Shown piece by piece: positions 1 through 7,761 of a DNA stretch of 33,084 nucleotides (position 1 is the first letter of the stretch; every line of letters begins with the position of its first letter). This DNA is from Haemophilus sp. CCUG 60358 (GTDB taxonomy: Bacteria > Pseudomonadota > Gammaproteobacteria > Enterobacterales > Pasteurellaceae). A program made the translations under genes and the position numbers. Under the pieces are notes generated by a model that was not told the origin of the DNA, made no database searches, and saw only the letters and a list, made by a program, of their open reading frames with translations. The stretch covers positions 1-33,084 of the forward strand of contig NZ_LZOZ01000005.1 in the NCBI RefSeq assembly GCF_001679485.1. Reading direction: 5' to 3'.

Positions 1-327
1 GGCTTCCTCCTGAAGTCTGAGCTTTCTCAACTCCTTTAGGTAAGCGACCTCCGCTTCAAGCTGTAAAATTCTCAGACGTAAGCGGTCTTCTTCTGTTTTA
101 GGTGGAGGAGGCATTCTGGCATATTTAGGTTTCATTGGCGGTCGTCCTGATGGTTTATAAGGAATAAGTCCTTTTATGCCACTTTTTTCAAAGCGTTTCA
201 ACTAGGTTCCAACTAATGTGTCAGAGGGGATATTGTAAAAACGAGCGGCCTCTCGAATGCTCATTTTCCCTTTTAGGATAGGTTGAAGAACCTGTAATTT
301 AAATTCTGTTGTGTAGTGTTTACCCAT
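1..327 (-). pseudogene. IS3-type transposase OrfA, interrupted by an in-frame amber codon
   Basis: Translation from the ATG at 325-327 gives an OrfA-like protein. A helix-turn-helix region (about residues 8-50, around SIREAARFYNIPS) is followed by a proline-rich linker and a leucine/charged coiled-coil segment (about residues 80-105) typical of IS3-family OrfA oligomerisation. Codon 42 is TAG (plus-strand CTA at 202-204), where the context GT*LKRFEKSG suggests an ancestral Trp (TGG). The frame is otherwise open to base 1, for 109 codons. One substitution therefore explains the break, and this copy probably makes no full-length OrfA unless the stop is suppressed or is a sequencing error. OrfA normally binds the element ends and is joined to OrfB by -1 frameshifting. 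Confidence 0.8.
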
Positions 328-360
328 AAAAAAATCTGCACCTCAATTGTTGGTTGTTTA

Positions 361-384
361 GTCCAACTTTTGGGGTGCAGATCA
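361..384 (-). repeat. IS terminal inverted repeat, orfA side
   Basis: Read outside-in on the minus strand this starts TGATCTGCACCCCAAAAG. The right-hand element starts TGATCTGACCCCAAAAAT at 32709. The two 24-base ends match apart from a one-base offset after TGATCTG and a few changes, as expected for the two ends of one IS3-family element. The outer edge is placed at 384. Confidence 0.8.
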
Positions 385-390
385 ATTTTA

Positions 391-399
391 ACCGCACTT
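391..399 (-). other. DNA uptake sequence; list of all exact copies seen
   Basis: This is the Haemophilus-type core AAGTGCGGT, which favours uptake of related DNA during natural transformation. Exact copies read by eye, in either orientation, start near 391, 1105, 1669, 1778, 3836, 3855, 4158, 6410, 6427, 7728, 7745, 12901, 13479, 13499, 14914, 14931, 16011, 17132, 19035, 19997, 25476, 25523, 26181, 27621, 28117, 29669, 29686, 29964, 31805, 32020 and 32695. The density, about one per kilobase, is as in H. influenzae. This copy lies between the mnmC stop and the insertion-sequence end. Confidence 0.9.
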
Positions 400-402
400 T
401 TT

Positions 403-2412
403 CTATTTCACCTCTGCACCTTTCAACCAGCGTCTGACCCAACTGCGGTTTGGCATTAAGTTATGAATCAGAGCTTCACTCATCGGTAAGGGTTCACCAT
501 AAATTAAGGAAGCCAGTGTTTCACCCAAAAATGGCGCAGAAGTTAATCCTCTAGAGCCTAATGCGCCGATTAAATAGAGATTAGGGTAGTTTTCAGCTTG
601 TTCTATTGGCTGTTTACGGCGGCGTAAATTAAACAAATTCTGATATTGTGTTTGCTGAGCAGAAAAATGAGGAACAGCGCCCATCATTGGCGTAAGATCA
701 CGTACCGAACAACGCACACCGATTCGAGCAAGATTACCCGATGTATCCACTTCTTTTGTCCACTCTTCAGGTATATTTTGCTGAATTTTTTGTTGATTCT
801 CTTGTTGTTCAGTTAGGCTAAATTCACGAGTTGCATTATCACGAACATGACTTGCGCCAATACAATGACTGGTTTTCGCTTGATCGACTGGCGTCAGGTA
901 GCCGTCATAGCACAACACAGTTTTGAGTTTAAGCAAGTTTGCGGATGTTGGAATTTGGCTCACTTGTCCTCGAACAGGATAGAGTGGGAGTTTTTGTGTT
1001 TGCTCAAACTCAGTGAGTTTATGTCCGTTTGCTAAAACAACCACTTCATGGCAGAAAGTTTTATTTTCAGCTGTAGTGATTTGCCAACCATTTTCTGTTT
1101 GCGAAAGTGCGGTTACTTTTTGTAATGTTTTAATCTGGACGCCTTGTTTTTCTAAAAAGGCAAAAGCATGTTGAACTAACTGGCGTGGCGCAAGCCAAGC
1201 GCCTTGAGGGATAAAAGCGCCACCAAAAGGTAACGGTAAGCCCACTTTTTCACTTAATTCAGATTGGCTTAATGACTGATATAAATCAGAAGGCAAATTC
1301 AGCTCAGCGATTTTATTTAATTTACTTTCAGCTTTCTCATTGTAAGCACAAAGTGCGACACCACAGAACTCATGTTCAAATTCAATTTGTTGTTGAATTG
1401 CCCATTGTAGAAATTGATGGCCATAGGCAAAAGCATGAATATAAAAACGAATATTACGCTCGTTATCATCACTCAGTTGCGGATAAAAAGCGCCTTGTTT
1501 ATTGCCAGATGCATTGAGGGCAGTTTGCTCATCTTCACAATAAATCGTGATGTTGGCACCACGTTTAAGCATGGAGATAGCCGTGCAAAGAGAAGCAATC
1601 CCTCCACCAATAATGGTAATATCTTGCTTGTTTAGAGTGGCTGGCTGACTATGAAACCAGGGCGTATAAAGTGCGGTTGGTTTTTCCTGCGTTTTTTGAC
1701 CAGAAAGACATTCCCGTTTTTTACCAAAGCCTTTGCGTTTCTTAATATTAAAGCCTGCATTTTCTAAGCCTTTTCTCACCGCACTTGCTGCAGTAAAGGT
1801 CGCAAAGGTGCCTTGTGGCTTGGTAAAGCGAAACATTTGCTGATAAAGCTGCTCATTCCACATGTCTGGGTTTTTACTCGGTGCAAAACCATCTAAAAAC
1901 CAGGCATCAATTTTATCATTCATATAATCGCCAAGTTGCGGCAGATTTTCAGAGACATCGCCAAACCAAAGATCTAACGTGGTTTCATCAAAATGAAAAC
2001 GATAGCAACCTTGAATGGGATTAAGCCAATGCTGTTGTAAATGCTGAGCAAGATGAGAAAATTGCGGATAAGCTAAATGGGCTTGTTGTAATGCATCAAG
2101 TAGCAAAGGGTATTTTTCAAAAGAGATAAAATAAAGGCGTTTTAAAGGCGAATCAGGGTGTTTTTGACGAAATTCACGGAATAGCGTAGTCACCGCAAAG
2201 AAATTTAATCCTGTGCCAAACCCCGTTTCAGCAATAACAAAGTGGGCTTCTTGATAATTAACCCAACGTTCCCACAACTGATTACCTTCTAAAAACACAT
2301 AGTGGGTTTCCGCTAAACCATCTTGATTAGAAAAATACACATCATCAAATTTATCCGAAACAGGCGTATTCTCTTGGTTAAAATGAATTTTTGCGTGCTG
2401 AATGGTGAACAT
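403..2412 (-). CDS. mnmC: Bifunctional tRNA 5-methylaminomethyl-2-thiouridine biosynthesis protein MnmC
   Basis: MnmC completes the mnm5s2U34 wobble modification of tRNAs for Lys, Glu and Gln after the MnmEG complex. One domain removes the carboxymethyl group oxidatively (FAD) and the other methylates the product (S-adenosylmethionine). The 669-residue protein shows both parts: an N-terminal methyltransferase with the SAM loop [10 protein letters not shown] (about 62-71) and the conserved [12 protein letters not shown] (174-185), then a C-terminal oxidoreductase starting with the FAD dinucleotide-binding glycines [10 protein letters not shown] (265-274). A C-terminal RIGVR...GSRGLTSAP stretch is typical. 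Length matches E. coli (about 668). It is divergent from fabB, as in E. coli. Two uptake sequences in forward orientation (1105, 1669) and one reversed (1778) lie inside the gene. The 3' end lies 18 bases from an insertion sequence but the reading frame is intact. Confidence 0.96.
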   Translation of the reverse strand: MFTIQHAKIHFNQENTPVSDKFDDVYFSNQDGLAETHYVFLEGNQLWERWVNYQEAHFVIAETGFGTGLNFFAVTTLFREFRQKHPDSPLKRLYFISFEKYPLLLDALQQAHLAYPQFSHLAQHLQQHWLNPIQGCYRFHFDETTLDLWFGDVSENLPQLGDYMNDKIDAWFLDGFAPSKNPDMWNEQLYQQMFRFTKPQGTFATFTAASAVRKGLENAGFNIKKRKGFGKKRECLSGQKTQEKPTALYTPWFHSQPATLNKQDITIIGGGIASLCTAISMLKRGANITIYCEDEQTALNASGNKQGAFYPQLSDDNERNIRFYIHAFAYGHQFLQWAIQQQIEFEHEFCGVALCAYNEKAESKLNKIAELNLPSDLYQSLSQSELSEKVGLPLPFGGAFIPQGAWLAPRQLVQHAFAFLEKQGVQIKTLQKVTALSQTENGWQITTAENKTFCHEVVVLANGHKLTEFEQTQKLPLYPVRGQVSQIPTSANLLKLKTVLCYDGYLTPVDQAKTSHCIGASHVRDNATREFSLTEQQENQQKIQQNIPEEWTKEVDTSGNLARIGVRCSVRDLTPMMGAVPHFSAQQTQYQNLFNLRRRKQPIEQAENYPNLYLIGALGSRGLTSAPFLGETLASLIYGEPLPMSEALIHNLMPNRSWVRRWLKGAEVK

Positions 2413-2481
2413 GTGTTAGCCCTTTTTTGCCTTATCAAATTCTTTTATAATAGCACGGAAATTTTGAGACGGTTAAAACTT

Positions 2482-2498
2482 AACTGGTCGAACAAATG
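2482..2498 (+). promoter_or_regulatory. Putative FadR operator upstream of fabB
   Basis: The 17-mer AACTGGTCGAACAAATG shares the TGGTCnnAC core of the FadR operator (E. coli consensus close to AGCTGGTCCGACNTGTT), but its right half is weak. It is centred about 49 bases upstream of the predicted fabB start point, where FadR acts as an activator of unsaturated fatty acid genes in enterobacteria. Function here is inferred. Confidence 0.4.
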
Positions 2499-2503
2499 AA
2501 TTA

Positions 2504-2532
2504 TTGCTTGCAATATTTTCATTTCATAGTAA
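2504..2532 (+). promoter_or_regulatory. Weak candidate promoter of fabB
   Basis: A -35-like TTGCTT (2504-2509) and a -10-like TAGTAA (2527-2532) are 17 bases apart. Both hexamers are poor matches, which fits a promoter that needs an activator such as FadR bound just upstream. The transcript would have a leader of about 55 bases with the ribosome site AAGGAA before the ATG at 2595. Confidence 0.3.
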
Positions 2533-2594
2533 ATTGCGTTCAGCTAACAACTGTAAGTTGAATTAAATTTCCCCTAACTCATAAGGAATAAAGA

Positions 2595-3815
2595 ATGAAA
2601 AGAGCTGTAATTACTGGTTTTGGTATTATTTCAAGTATCGGTAACAACAAAGAAGAAGTTTTGGCTTCATTAAAAGCAGGTAAATCTGGTATTGAAGTCG
2701 TGCCTGAGTTTATTGAAATGAAAATGCGTAGCCATGTTGCCGGCACAATCAAACTTGATCCAAGCGAGCATATCGATCGTAAAGTGTATCGTTTTATGGG
2801 TGATGCGGCAGCTTATGCATACCTTTCTATGCGTGAAGCGATTGAAGATTCAGGTTTAACAGAAGATCAAGTTTCAAATGACCGTACAGGTCTTGTAATC
2901 GGTGCAGGTACTGGTTCAGCACATAACCAATTAGTGGCTTGTGATGCAGTGCGTGGTCCACGCGGTGTGAAAGCGATTGGTCCTTATGCGGTAACTAAAA
3001 CCATGGCATCAAGTGTGTCAGCTTGTTTAGCAACTCCTTACAAAATCCGCGGTGTGAACTACTCAATCAGCTCTGCTTGTGCAACGTCTGCACACTGTAT
3101 CGGTCACGCAGTTGAATTAATCCAATTAGGTAAACAAGATGTGGTTTTCGCTGGTGGTGCGGAAGAATTATCTTGGGAATGTGCAACTGAATTCGATGCA
3201 ATGGGTGCGGTTTCAACTAAATACAATGATACCCCAGAAAAAGCTTCTCGTGCTTACGATGCAGACCGTGATGGTTTCGTTATCGCAGGTGGTGGTGCTG
3301 TTGTAGTGGTTGAAGAATTAGAACACGCATTAGCACGTGGCGCAAAAATCTACGCAGAAATTGTAGGTTATGGTGCAACCTCTGATGGTTACGACATGGT
3401 AGCGCCAAGTGGTGAAGGTGCTGAGCGTTGTATGAAACAAGCAATGGCGACGGTAGATACTCCAATTGATTACATCAACGTACACGGTACATCAACACCA
3501 GTTGGTGACGTAAAAGAATTAGGTGCAATCAAAAATGTATTTGGTGACAAAATCCCTGCGATTTCTTCTACTAAATCAATGACTGGTCACTCTTTAGGTG
3601 CTGCCGGTGCACACGAAGCAATCTATACCTTATTAATGCTACACAATGACTTCATTGCACCAAGCATTAATATCGAAACATTAGACGAAGCGGCAAAAGG
3701 TTGCAACATCGTGACTGAAACAAAAGAAAATGCAGGCTTACAAACTGTCATGTCAAACAGCTTTGGTTTCGGTGGTACAAACGCAACTTTAGTGTTCAAA
3801 CGCTATAACGGCTAA
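2595..3815 (+). CDS. fabB: Beta-ketoacyl-ACP synthase I
   Basis: FabB condenses malonyl-ACP with growing acyl-ACP in type II fatty acid synthesis in the cytoplasm, and is the synthase needed for unsaturated chains. At 406 residues it has the same length as E. coli FabB. The catalytic Cys162 sits in [12 protein letters not shown], the two catalytic histidines are His297 ([11 protein letters not shown]) and His332 ([16 protein letters not shown]), and Lys327 is also present. The C-terminal glycine-rich [15 protein letters not shown] is typical. The ATG at 2595 is preceded by AAGGAA at good spacing. The gene is monocistronic, ending in an uptake-sequence hairpin, and is divergent from mnmC. No uptake sequence lies inside the coding region. 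Confidence 0.98.
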   Translation: MKRAVITGFGIISSIGNNKEEVLASLKAGKSGIEVVPEFIEMKMRSHVAGTIKLDPSEHIDRKVYRFMGDAAAYAYLSMREAIEDSGLTEDQVSNDRTGLVIGAGTGSAHNQLVACDAVRGPRGVKAIGPYAVTKTMASSVSACLATPYKIRGVNYSISSACATSAHCIGHAVELIQLGKQDVVFAGGAEELSWECATEFDAMGAVSTKYNDTPEKASRAYDADRDGFVIAGGGAVVVVEELEHALARGAKIYAEIVGYGATSDGYDMVAPSGEGAERCMKQAMATVDTPIDYINVHGTSTPVGDVKELGAIKNVFGDKIPAISSTKSMTGHSLGAAGAHEAIYTLLMLHNDFIAPSINIETLDEAAKGCNIVTETKENAGLQTVMSNSFGFGGTNATLVFKRYNG

Positions 3816-3834
3816 TTAAAACGTTTTAAAATCT

Positions 3835-3868
3835 AACCGCACTTTGGATCTTCCAAGTGCGGTTTTTT
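3835..3868 (+). terminator. Uptake-sequence-pair terminator after fabB
   Basis: AACCGCACTT (3835-3844) and AAGTGCGGTT (3855-3864) form a 10-base-pair stem around a 10-base loop, followed by a run of T on the plus strand. Confidence 0.9.
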
Positions 3869-3919
3869 CTTATAATCTCTCCCTTTCTCCTTACTCAGCA
3901 GAAAAATCAACACTTAAAA

Positions 3920-3935
3920 TGTGATCCAGCTCAAA
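3920..3935 (+). promoter_or_regulatory. CRP-like site far upstream of ilvI
   Basis: TGTGATCCAGCTCAAA matches TGTGA-N6-TCACA at 9 of 10 core bases. It lies about 200 bases upstream of the predicted ilvI start point, too far for simple activation, so it could serve another promoter or be fortuitous. Confidence 0.3.
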
Positions 3936-4094
3936 ATTTTGAACAAAAGAATAAAAAATTTTTATTTTTATAAAACTCCATATAAAACTACGATTTTCTG
4001 CTTTTTATATTAATTATCTTTATTTAAATCTTAATATTTTGATTTTGTTAGTTTTTAATGCTTTTTAATTCATTTTTTTAGACTTTTCTCATGC

Positions 4095-4122
4095 TGGACA
4101 AGCTGTTTTCTTTCGGTATGAT
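4095..4122 (+). promoter_or_regulatory. Predicted promoter of ilvIH
   Basis: TGGACA (4095-4100) and TATGAT (4117-4122) are 16 bases apart, each matching 5 of 6 consensus bases. Transcription would start near 4129, giving a leader of about 56 bases. This is too short for classic attenuation. The ribosome site is TTTAGGAG just before the ATG at 4185. Confidence 0.55.
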
Positions 4123-4184
4123 GTTTCCATTGTTTTGACACGAATCGTAACAAATAAAAGTGCGGTCAGTTTTAGGAGTAAAAT

Positions 4185-5909
4185 ATGAAGAAATTATCCG
4201 GTGCGGAAATGGTGGTTCAGTCTTTGCGTGACGAAGGCGTTGAGTATTTATTTGGTTATCCAGGCGGTGCCGTATTGGATATTTATGATGCAATCCATAC
4301 TCTTGGTGGGATTGAGCATATTTTAGTTCGTCATGAGCAAGCTGCAGTACATATGGCAGATGGTTATGCACGTGCAACCGGTAAAGTAGGTTGTGTGTTA
4401 GTCACATCAGGACCTGGTGCGACCAATGCGATTACGGGTATTTTGACCGCTTATACTGATTCAGTACCAATGGTGATCATTTCAGGTCAGGTAATGAGTA
4501 GCTTAATCGGTCGTGATGCGTTCCAAGAATGTGATATGGTGGGGATTTCTCGTCCAGTGGTTAAGCACAGCTTTATCGTTAAAAAAGCAGAAGACATTCC
4601 AGGTATCTTGAAAAAAGCCTTTTATATTGCTTCAACAGGCCGTCCAGGTCCCGTTGTCGTAGATATTCCAAAAGATACCGTAAATCCAACTTTAAAATAT
4701 CCTTACGAATATCCAAAATCTGTTGAGCTTCGTTCTTATAATCCAACGGTAAATGGTCATAAGGGGCAAATTAAGAAAGCGTTAAAAGCATTATTAGTAG
4801 CTAAAAAACCGGTTTTATTCGTGGGTGGTGGTGCAATTGCGGCAGGCTGTCATGAAGAATTAACGCAATTTGCACAACGTTTAAATTTACCAGTAACTTC
4901 ATCATTAATGGGGTTAGGCGTATATCCAAGTACCGATAAACAATTCTTAGGCATGCTTGGGATGCACGGGACTTATGAAGCCAATACAGCTATGCATGAA
5001 AGTGATTTAATTCTTGGTGTTGGGGTGCGTTTTGATGACCGAACTACTAACAACTTAGATAAATATTGTCCGAATGCAAAAGTGATTCAGATTGATATTG
5101 ACCCAACCTCTATTTCTAAAAACGTACCCGCGACTATTCCAATTGTAGGTAACGCGAAAAATGTATTGGATGAATTCTTAAGTTTATTAGGTGAAGAAAT
5201 CGGTTCTCGTCCACAAAATCACTTAGAAGATTGGTGGAAACAAATCGATGAGTGGAAAGCGAAAAAATGCTTGGATTTCGATCGCACTTCAGGCGTCATC
5301 AAACCACAGCAAGTCATGGAAGCGGTGTATCGCATCACAAAAGGCCAAGCTTACGTGGCATCGGATGTAGGGCAACACCAAATGTTTGCCGCATTACATT
5401 ATCCGTTTGATTTACCACGTCGTTGGATCAATTCAGGTGGTGCGGGTACGATGGGCTTTGGTTTACCTGCAGCATTAGGGGTGAAACTTGCACATCCTGA
5501 CGCAACTGTAGTTTGTGTAACGGGTGATGGCAGTATTCAAATGAATATCCAAGAGCTTTCAACAGCGACACAATATGGCATTCCAGTTGTGGTGATTTGT
5601 TTGAACAACCACTTCTTAGGCATGGTGAAACAATGGCAGGATTTGATTTACTCTGGTCGCCATTCTCAAACTTATATGAATTCTTTACCAGATTTCGTGA
5701 AGTTAGCCGAATCTTATGGGCATGTGGGGATTCAAATTTCGACACCAGATGAATTAGAAAGCAAATTACAAGAAGCCTTCAGCATTAAAAATAAATTGGT
5801 CTTTGTTGATATTAACGTTGATGAAACCGAACACGTTTACCCAATGCAAGTTCGCGGCGGGGCGATGAATGAGATGATTTTAAGCAAACCACAAGAGGAG
5901 AACGAATAA
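4185..5909 (+). CDS. ilvI: Acetolactate synthase isozyme III, large catalytic subunit
   Basis: IlvI is the thiamine-diphosphate enzyme that condenses two pyruvates (or pyruvate with 2-oxobutyrate), the first common step of valine, leucine and isoleucine synthesis. It has 574 residues, equal to E. coli IlvI. Visible features are the catalytic glutamate Glu51 in [15 protein letters not shown], the thiamine/FAD fold motif SGPGATN, a central FAD-binding domain, and the C-terminal cofactor motif [10 protein letters not shown]...[12 protein letters not shown]. Its stop codon overlaps the start of ilvH by one base (TAATG), so the two subunits are translationally coupled. The close match to IlvI rather than IlvB or IlvG, plus the IlvH-type small subunit, supports the isozyme assignment. 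Confidence 0.96.
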   Translation: MKKLSGAEMVVQSLRDEGVEYLFGYPGGAVLDIYDAIHTLGGIEHILVRHEQAAVHMADGYARATGKVGCVLVTSGPGATNAITGILTAYTDSVPMVIISGQVMSSLIGRDAFQECDMVGISRPVVKHSFIVKKAEDIPGILKKAFYIASTGRPGPVVVDIPKDTVNPTLKYPYEYPKSVELRSYNPTVNGHKGQIKKALKALLVAKKPVLFVGGGAIAAGCHEELTQFAQRLNLPVTSSLMGLGVYPSTDKQFLGMLGMHGTYEANTAMHESDLILGVGVRFDDRTTNNLDKYCPNAKVIQIDIDPTSISKNVPATIPIVGNAKNVLDEFLSLLGEEIGSRPQNHLEDWWKQIDEWKAKKCLDFDRTSGVIKPQQVMEAVYRITKGQAYVASDVGQHQMFAALHYPFDLPRRWINSGGAGTMGFGLPAALGVKLAHPDATVVCVTGDGSIQMNIQELSTATQYGIPVVVICLNNHFLGMVKQWQDLIYSGRHSQTYMNSLPDFVKLAESYGHVGIQISTPDELESKLQEAFSIKNKLVFVDINVDETEHVYPMQVRGGAMNEMILSKPQEENE

Positions 5910-6400
5910 TGCGTAGAATTTTATCTGTTTTATTAGAAAATGAATCCGGTGCATTATCTCGAGTGGTCGGCTTATTTTCCCAACGTGCATTTAACATTGA
6001 AAGCTTAACCGTAGCACCTACGGACGACCCAACCCTTTCTCGTATGACGATTGAAGCGGTAGGTGATGAGCAAGTACTCGAACAAATCGAAAAGCAACTT
6101 CACAAGTTAGTGGATGTGTTTAAAGTTATTAACTTGAGTGAACATGAGCATGTTGAGCGTGAAGTGTTGTTAGTGAAAGTACGTGCAACGGGTTCATCAC
6201 GTGATGAGTTAAAACGTTTAGCCGATATCTTCCGTGGTCAGATTGTGGATGTGACAACAAAATCTTATACCATTCAGTTAACGGGTACAAAAGACAAATT
6301 AGATGCTTTTGTTGAGGCACTGAAAGAAGAAAGCACATTACTTGAAATTGTTCGTTCAGGGTTAATCAGTCTTTCTCGTGGAGAGAAGAATATTCTTTAA
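5909..6400 (+). CDS. ilvH: Acetolactate synthase isozyme III, small regulatory subunit
   Basis: IlvH activates the IlvI catalytic subunit and gives it feedback inhibition by valine. The 163 residues equal the E. coli length. The N-terminal ACT domain (about 1-77) is very close to the E. coli sequence, including NESGALSR and NIESLTVAPTDDPTLSRMT. Asn11, Gly14 and Asn29, positions tied to valine binding or resistance in E. coli, are retained, so a valine-sensitive enzyme is predicted. The second half is the C-terminal domain ending LSRGEK. The start ATG overlaps the ilvI stop by one base. Two consecutive terminators follow. Confidence 0.96.
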   Translation: MRRILSVLLENESGALSRVVGLFSQRAFNIESLTVAPTDDPTLSRMTIEAVGDEQVLEQIEKQLHKLVDVFKVINLSEHEHVEREVLLVKVRATGSSRDELKRLADIFRGQIVDVTTKSYTIQLTGTKDKLDAFVEALKEESTLLEIVRSGLISLSRGEKNIL

Positions 6401-6408
6401 TGATCTCG

Positions 6409-6438
6409 AAAGTGCGGTTAAAAATGACCGCACTTTTT
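6409..6438 (+). terminator. Uptake-sequence-pair terminator after ilvH
   Basis: AAAGTGCGGT (6409-6418) pairs with ACCGCACTTT (6427-6436) around an 8-base loop and is followed by T residues. It is the first of two terminators between the convergent ilvH and yedE genes. Confidence 0.88.
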
Positions 6439-6444
6439 AAAACT

Positions 6445-6474
6445 AAAAAGGAAGTCATGATCGACTTCCTTTTT
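6445..6474. terminator. Bidirectional terminator between ilvH and yedE
   Basis: AAAAAGGAAGTC (6445-6456) and GACTTCCTTTTT (6463-6474) form a 12-base-pair stem with a 6-base loop. A and T tracts on the two sides let it work for both convergent genes. It carries no uptake sequence. Confidence 0.85.
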
Positions 6475-6492
6475 GTTTATTCTGAATGGATA

Positions 6493-7554
6493 TTAGGCTT
6501 CAGATTTATTAGTTAGTGCGATATATAAGCAAACCGCAAAGCCGGCAATTAAAAGATGAGGCGTAAAGGCTGCAACGCCTGAAGGAGCCGCTGCTAAGCC
6601 AAAGTTATGTGCCGCAGCTGCGCCAAGTAGCATACCGAGCACAAATAATGCCGAGTCATTATTCCCTTCACCAATATTGACTAATTGCTTACCTGGACAA
6701 CCACCGCCTAATGCAAAGCAAAGACCGCAAAGCGCCATAGAAAGGAAATTGTAGAGATAGTCATTATGTGCGATAGGTTGTTTTTCAAAGCCTAAATGGA
6801 ATTGACCTAATAAGGCATTAGTTATTGCCGCAAAGAAAATCAATGCAATCACACCGTTTAATAGATGTGCATCACGGAAGAGGACAAAGTTTCGAAATGC
6901 CCCAATTGTGCAAAAACGTGATTTTTGCATCAGTACACCAAGAAGTAATCCGCCAGCAAGTGACATCCAAATAGCTGCATGTTGTGCACCTGGGCCTTTT
7001 TCAGAGGTGTAAATCGCGAGATTTTCACCAAATTTAAATTGGGTTAAGGCTAAAACAAGCAAAATTACGGCAAAAATTGGACCAATTAAACCCGAAGATT
7101 GGCTTTGTTCCTTAGATTTACCTAATGAGAATCCTCGATTAGCGAAGAAAATACCTCCCAATACGCCAGCAAATAATCCTACGATACCTGCAATTGCAGT
7201 GAGATCACCGCCACCTAATCGTAAATAAGCACGCCATGGACAACCTAAGAAAATGAGCGCACCAAGCATCGCAAAAAAGCCTAAGCTAATACGAGCGAGT
7301 GGGGCAGAGCCTCCACGAGGTTTAAATTCCTTAGATAAGAATGCACTGGCGAGTGCACCTAAAACTAATCCAATGAGTTCTGGGCGAAGGTATTGTAATG
7401 GGGCAGCGTGGTGTAATCCAAGCGATCCGGCTGTATCGCGTAAGAAACAAGCCGCACAAAATCCCATATTACCAGGATTGCCATTGTAAGTGAGAAGTGG
7501 CGCAACGATACCAAGTGCAGCACCTGCAACCACAGGCCAAGTTAAAATTTTCAT
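6493..7554 (-). CDS. yedE: YedE-family inner-membrane transporter, putative selenium/sulfur transport
   Basis: This is a strongly hydrophobic 353-residue protein with about ten membrane segments and a YeeE/YedE-type repeat. Conserved cysteines lie in GFCAACFLRD (Cys33, Cys36), GCPWRAYLR (Cys105), SRFCTIGAFRNF (Cys215) and GGGCPGKQL (Cys286). In the related thiosulfate importer TsuA, such cysteines pass the anion through the membrane. The CFLRD and GCPWR motifs point to the YedE subgroup that co-occurs with selenium metabolism genes; a selenium role is a family-based prediction, not shown here. The usual small SirA/TusA-like partner YedF is absent from the neighbourhood and the gene stands alone. 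It is convergent with ilvH. Its promoter region carries a CRP/FNR-type site. Confidence 0.8.
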   Translation of the reverse strand: MKILTWPVVAGAALGIVAPLLTYNGNPGNMGFCAACFLRDTAGSLGLHHAAPLQYLRPELIGLVLGALASAFLSKEFKPRGGSAPLARISLGFFAMLGALIFLGCPWRAYLRLGGGDLTAIAGIVGLFAGVLGGIFFANRGFSLGKSKEQSQSSGLIGPIFAVILLVLALTQFKFGENLAIYTSEKGPGAQHAAIWMSLAGGLLLGVLMQKSRFCTIGAFRNFVLFRDAHLLNGVIALIFFAAITNALLGQFHLGFEKQPIAHNDYLYNFLSMALCGLCFALGGGCPGKQLVNIGEGNNDSALFVLGMLLGAAAAHNFGLAAAPSGVAAFTPHLLIAGFAVCLYIALTNKSEA

Positions 7555-7619
7555 AATTAGACCCTTGTGATATCTGAAGTTAAATTGAATTGTGTGTTTT
7601 TAATAATAAAAACAAAGGT

Positions 7620-7625
7620 ATTGTA
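7620..7625 (-). promoter_or_regulatory. Predicted -10 element of yedE
   Basis: On the minus strand this reads TACAAT (5 of 6 bases), with no good -35 hexamer 17 bases upstream. That is typical of promoters needing an activator. Transcription would start near 7613, leaving a leader of about 59 bases. Confidence 0.4.
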
Positions 7626-7665
7626 GAAAGAGTTGAAAAATAAAGAAAGTTTATTTTCTTGAAAT

Positions 7666-7681
7666 TGTGAGCAGGATCAAA
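7666..7681 (-). promoter_or_regulatory. CRP/FNR-type site upstream of yedE
   Basis: The plus-strand 16-mer TGTGAGCAGGATCAAA has an exact CRP half-site on the left (TGTGA) and an exact FNR half-site on the right (ATCAA). Its centre, 7673.5, is about 61 bases upstream of the predicted start point, the classic position for class I activation by CRP or FNR. Confidence 0.45.
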
Positions 7682-7727
7682 GATTAGTTGATAATGAGAA
7701 CAGCTTGTCTAATTCTTATAAAAATAA

Positions 7728-7753
7728 AAGTGCGGTTAAATTTAACCGCACTT
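7728..7753 (-). terminator. Uptake-sequence-pair terminator of the ABC operon
   Basis: This is a perfect 26-base palindrome, AAGTGCGGTTAAA followed by its complement, just past the stop codon of the last ABC gene at 7762. T residues follow on the minus strand. Confidence 0.88.
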
Positions 7754-7761
7754 AAGATATG

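Larger units (their letters stand above)
1..384 (-). mobile_element. IS3-type insertion sequence, 5' part (runs off window)
   Basis: This is the 5' end of an insertion sequence read on the minus strand. The terminal inverted repeat is at 361-384 and orfA starts at 327. The element continues beyond base 1, so orfB is not visible here. The terminal repeat matches the one at 32709-32732, next to a DDE transposase end, so both window edges appear to hold copies of the same or a closely related element. It lies 18 bases past the mnmC stop codon and is read in the same direction as mnmC, so read-through from mnmC into orfA is possible. Confidence 0.85.
3869..4184. other. Long AT-rich leader region between fabB and ilvI
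   Basis: These 316 bases hold no convincing gene. They include a CRP-like 16-mer at 3920-3935, a symmetric TCAAAATTTTGA (3931-3942), a very AT-rich stretch (about 3945-4080) with A and T runs that could bend DNA or bind Lrp-type proteins (ilvIH of E. coli is Lrp-activated), a good promoter at 4095-4122 and one uptake sequence at 4158-4166. No leader peptide rich in Val/Leu/Ile codons and no attenuator hairpin was seen. Confidence 0.6.

Noticed and set aside
847..1635. Short open frames opposite mnmC, and similar ones opposite other large genes
   Set aside because: They lack ribosome sites and recognisable domains and lie antisense to well-supported genes.
4135..4140. Perfect TTGACA upstream of ilvI as the -35 element
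   Set aside because: No -10-like hexamer lies 15-19 bases downstream; the pair at 4095-4122 is better.
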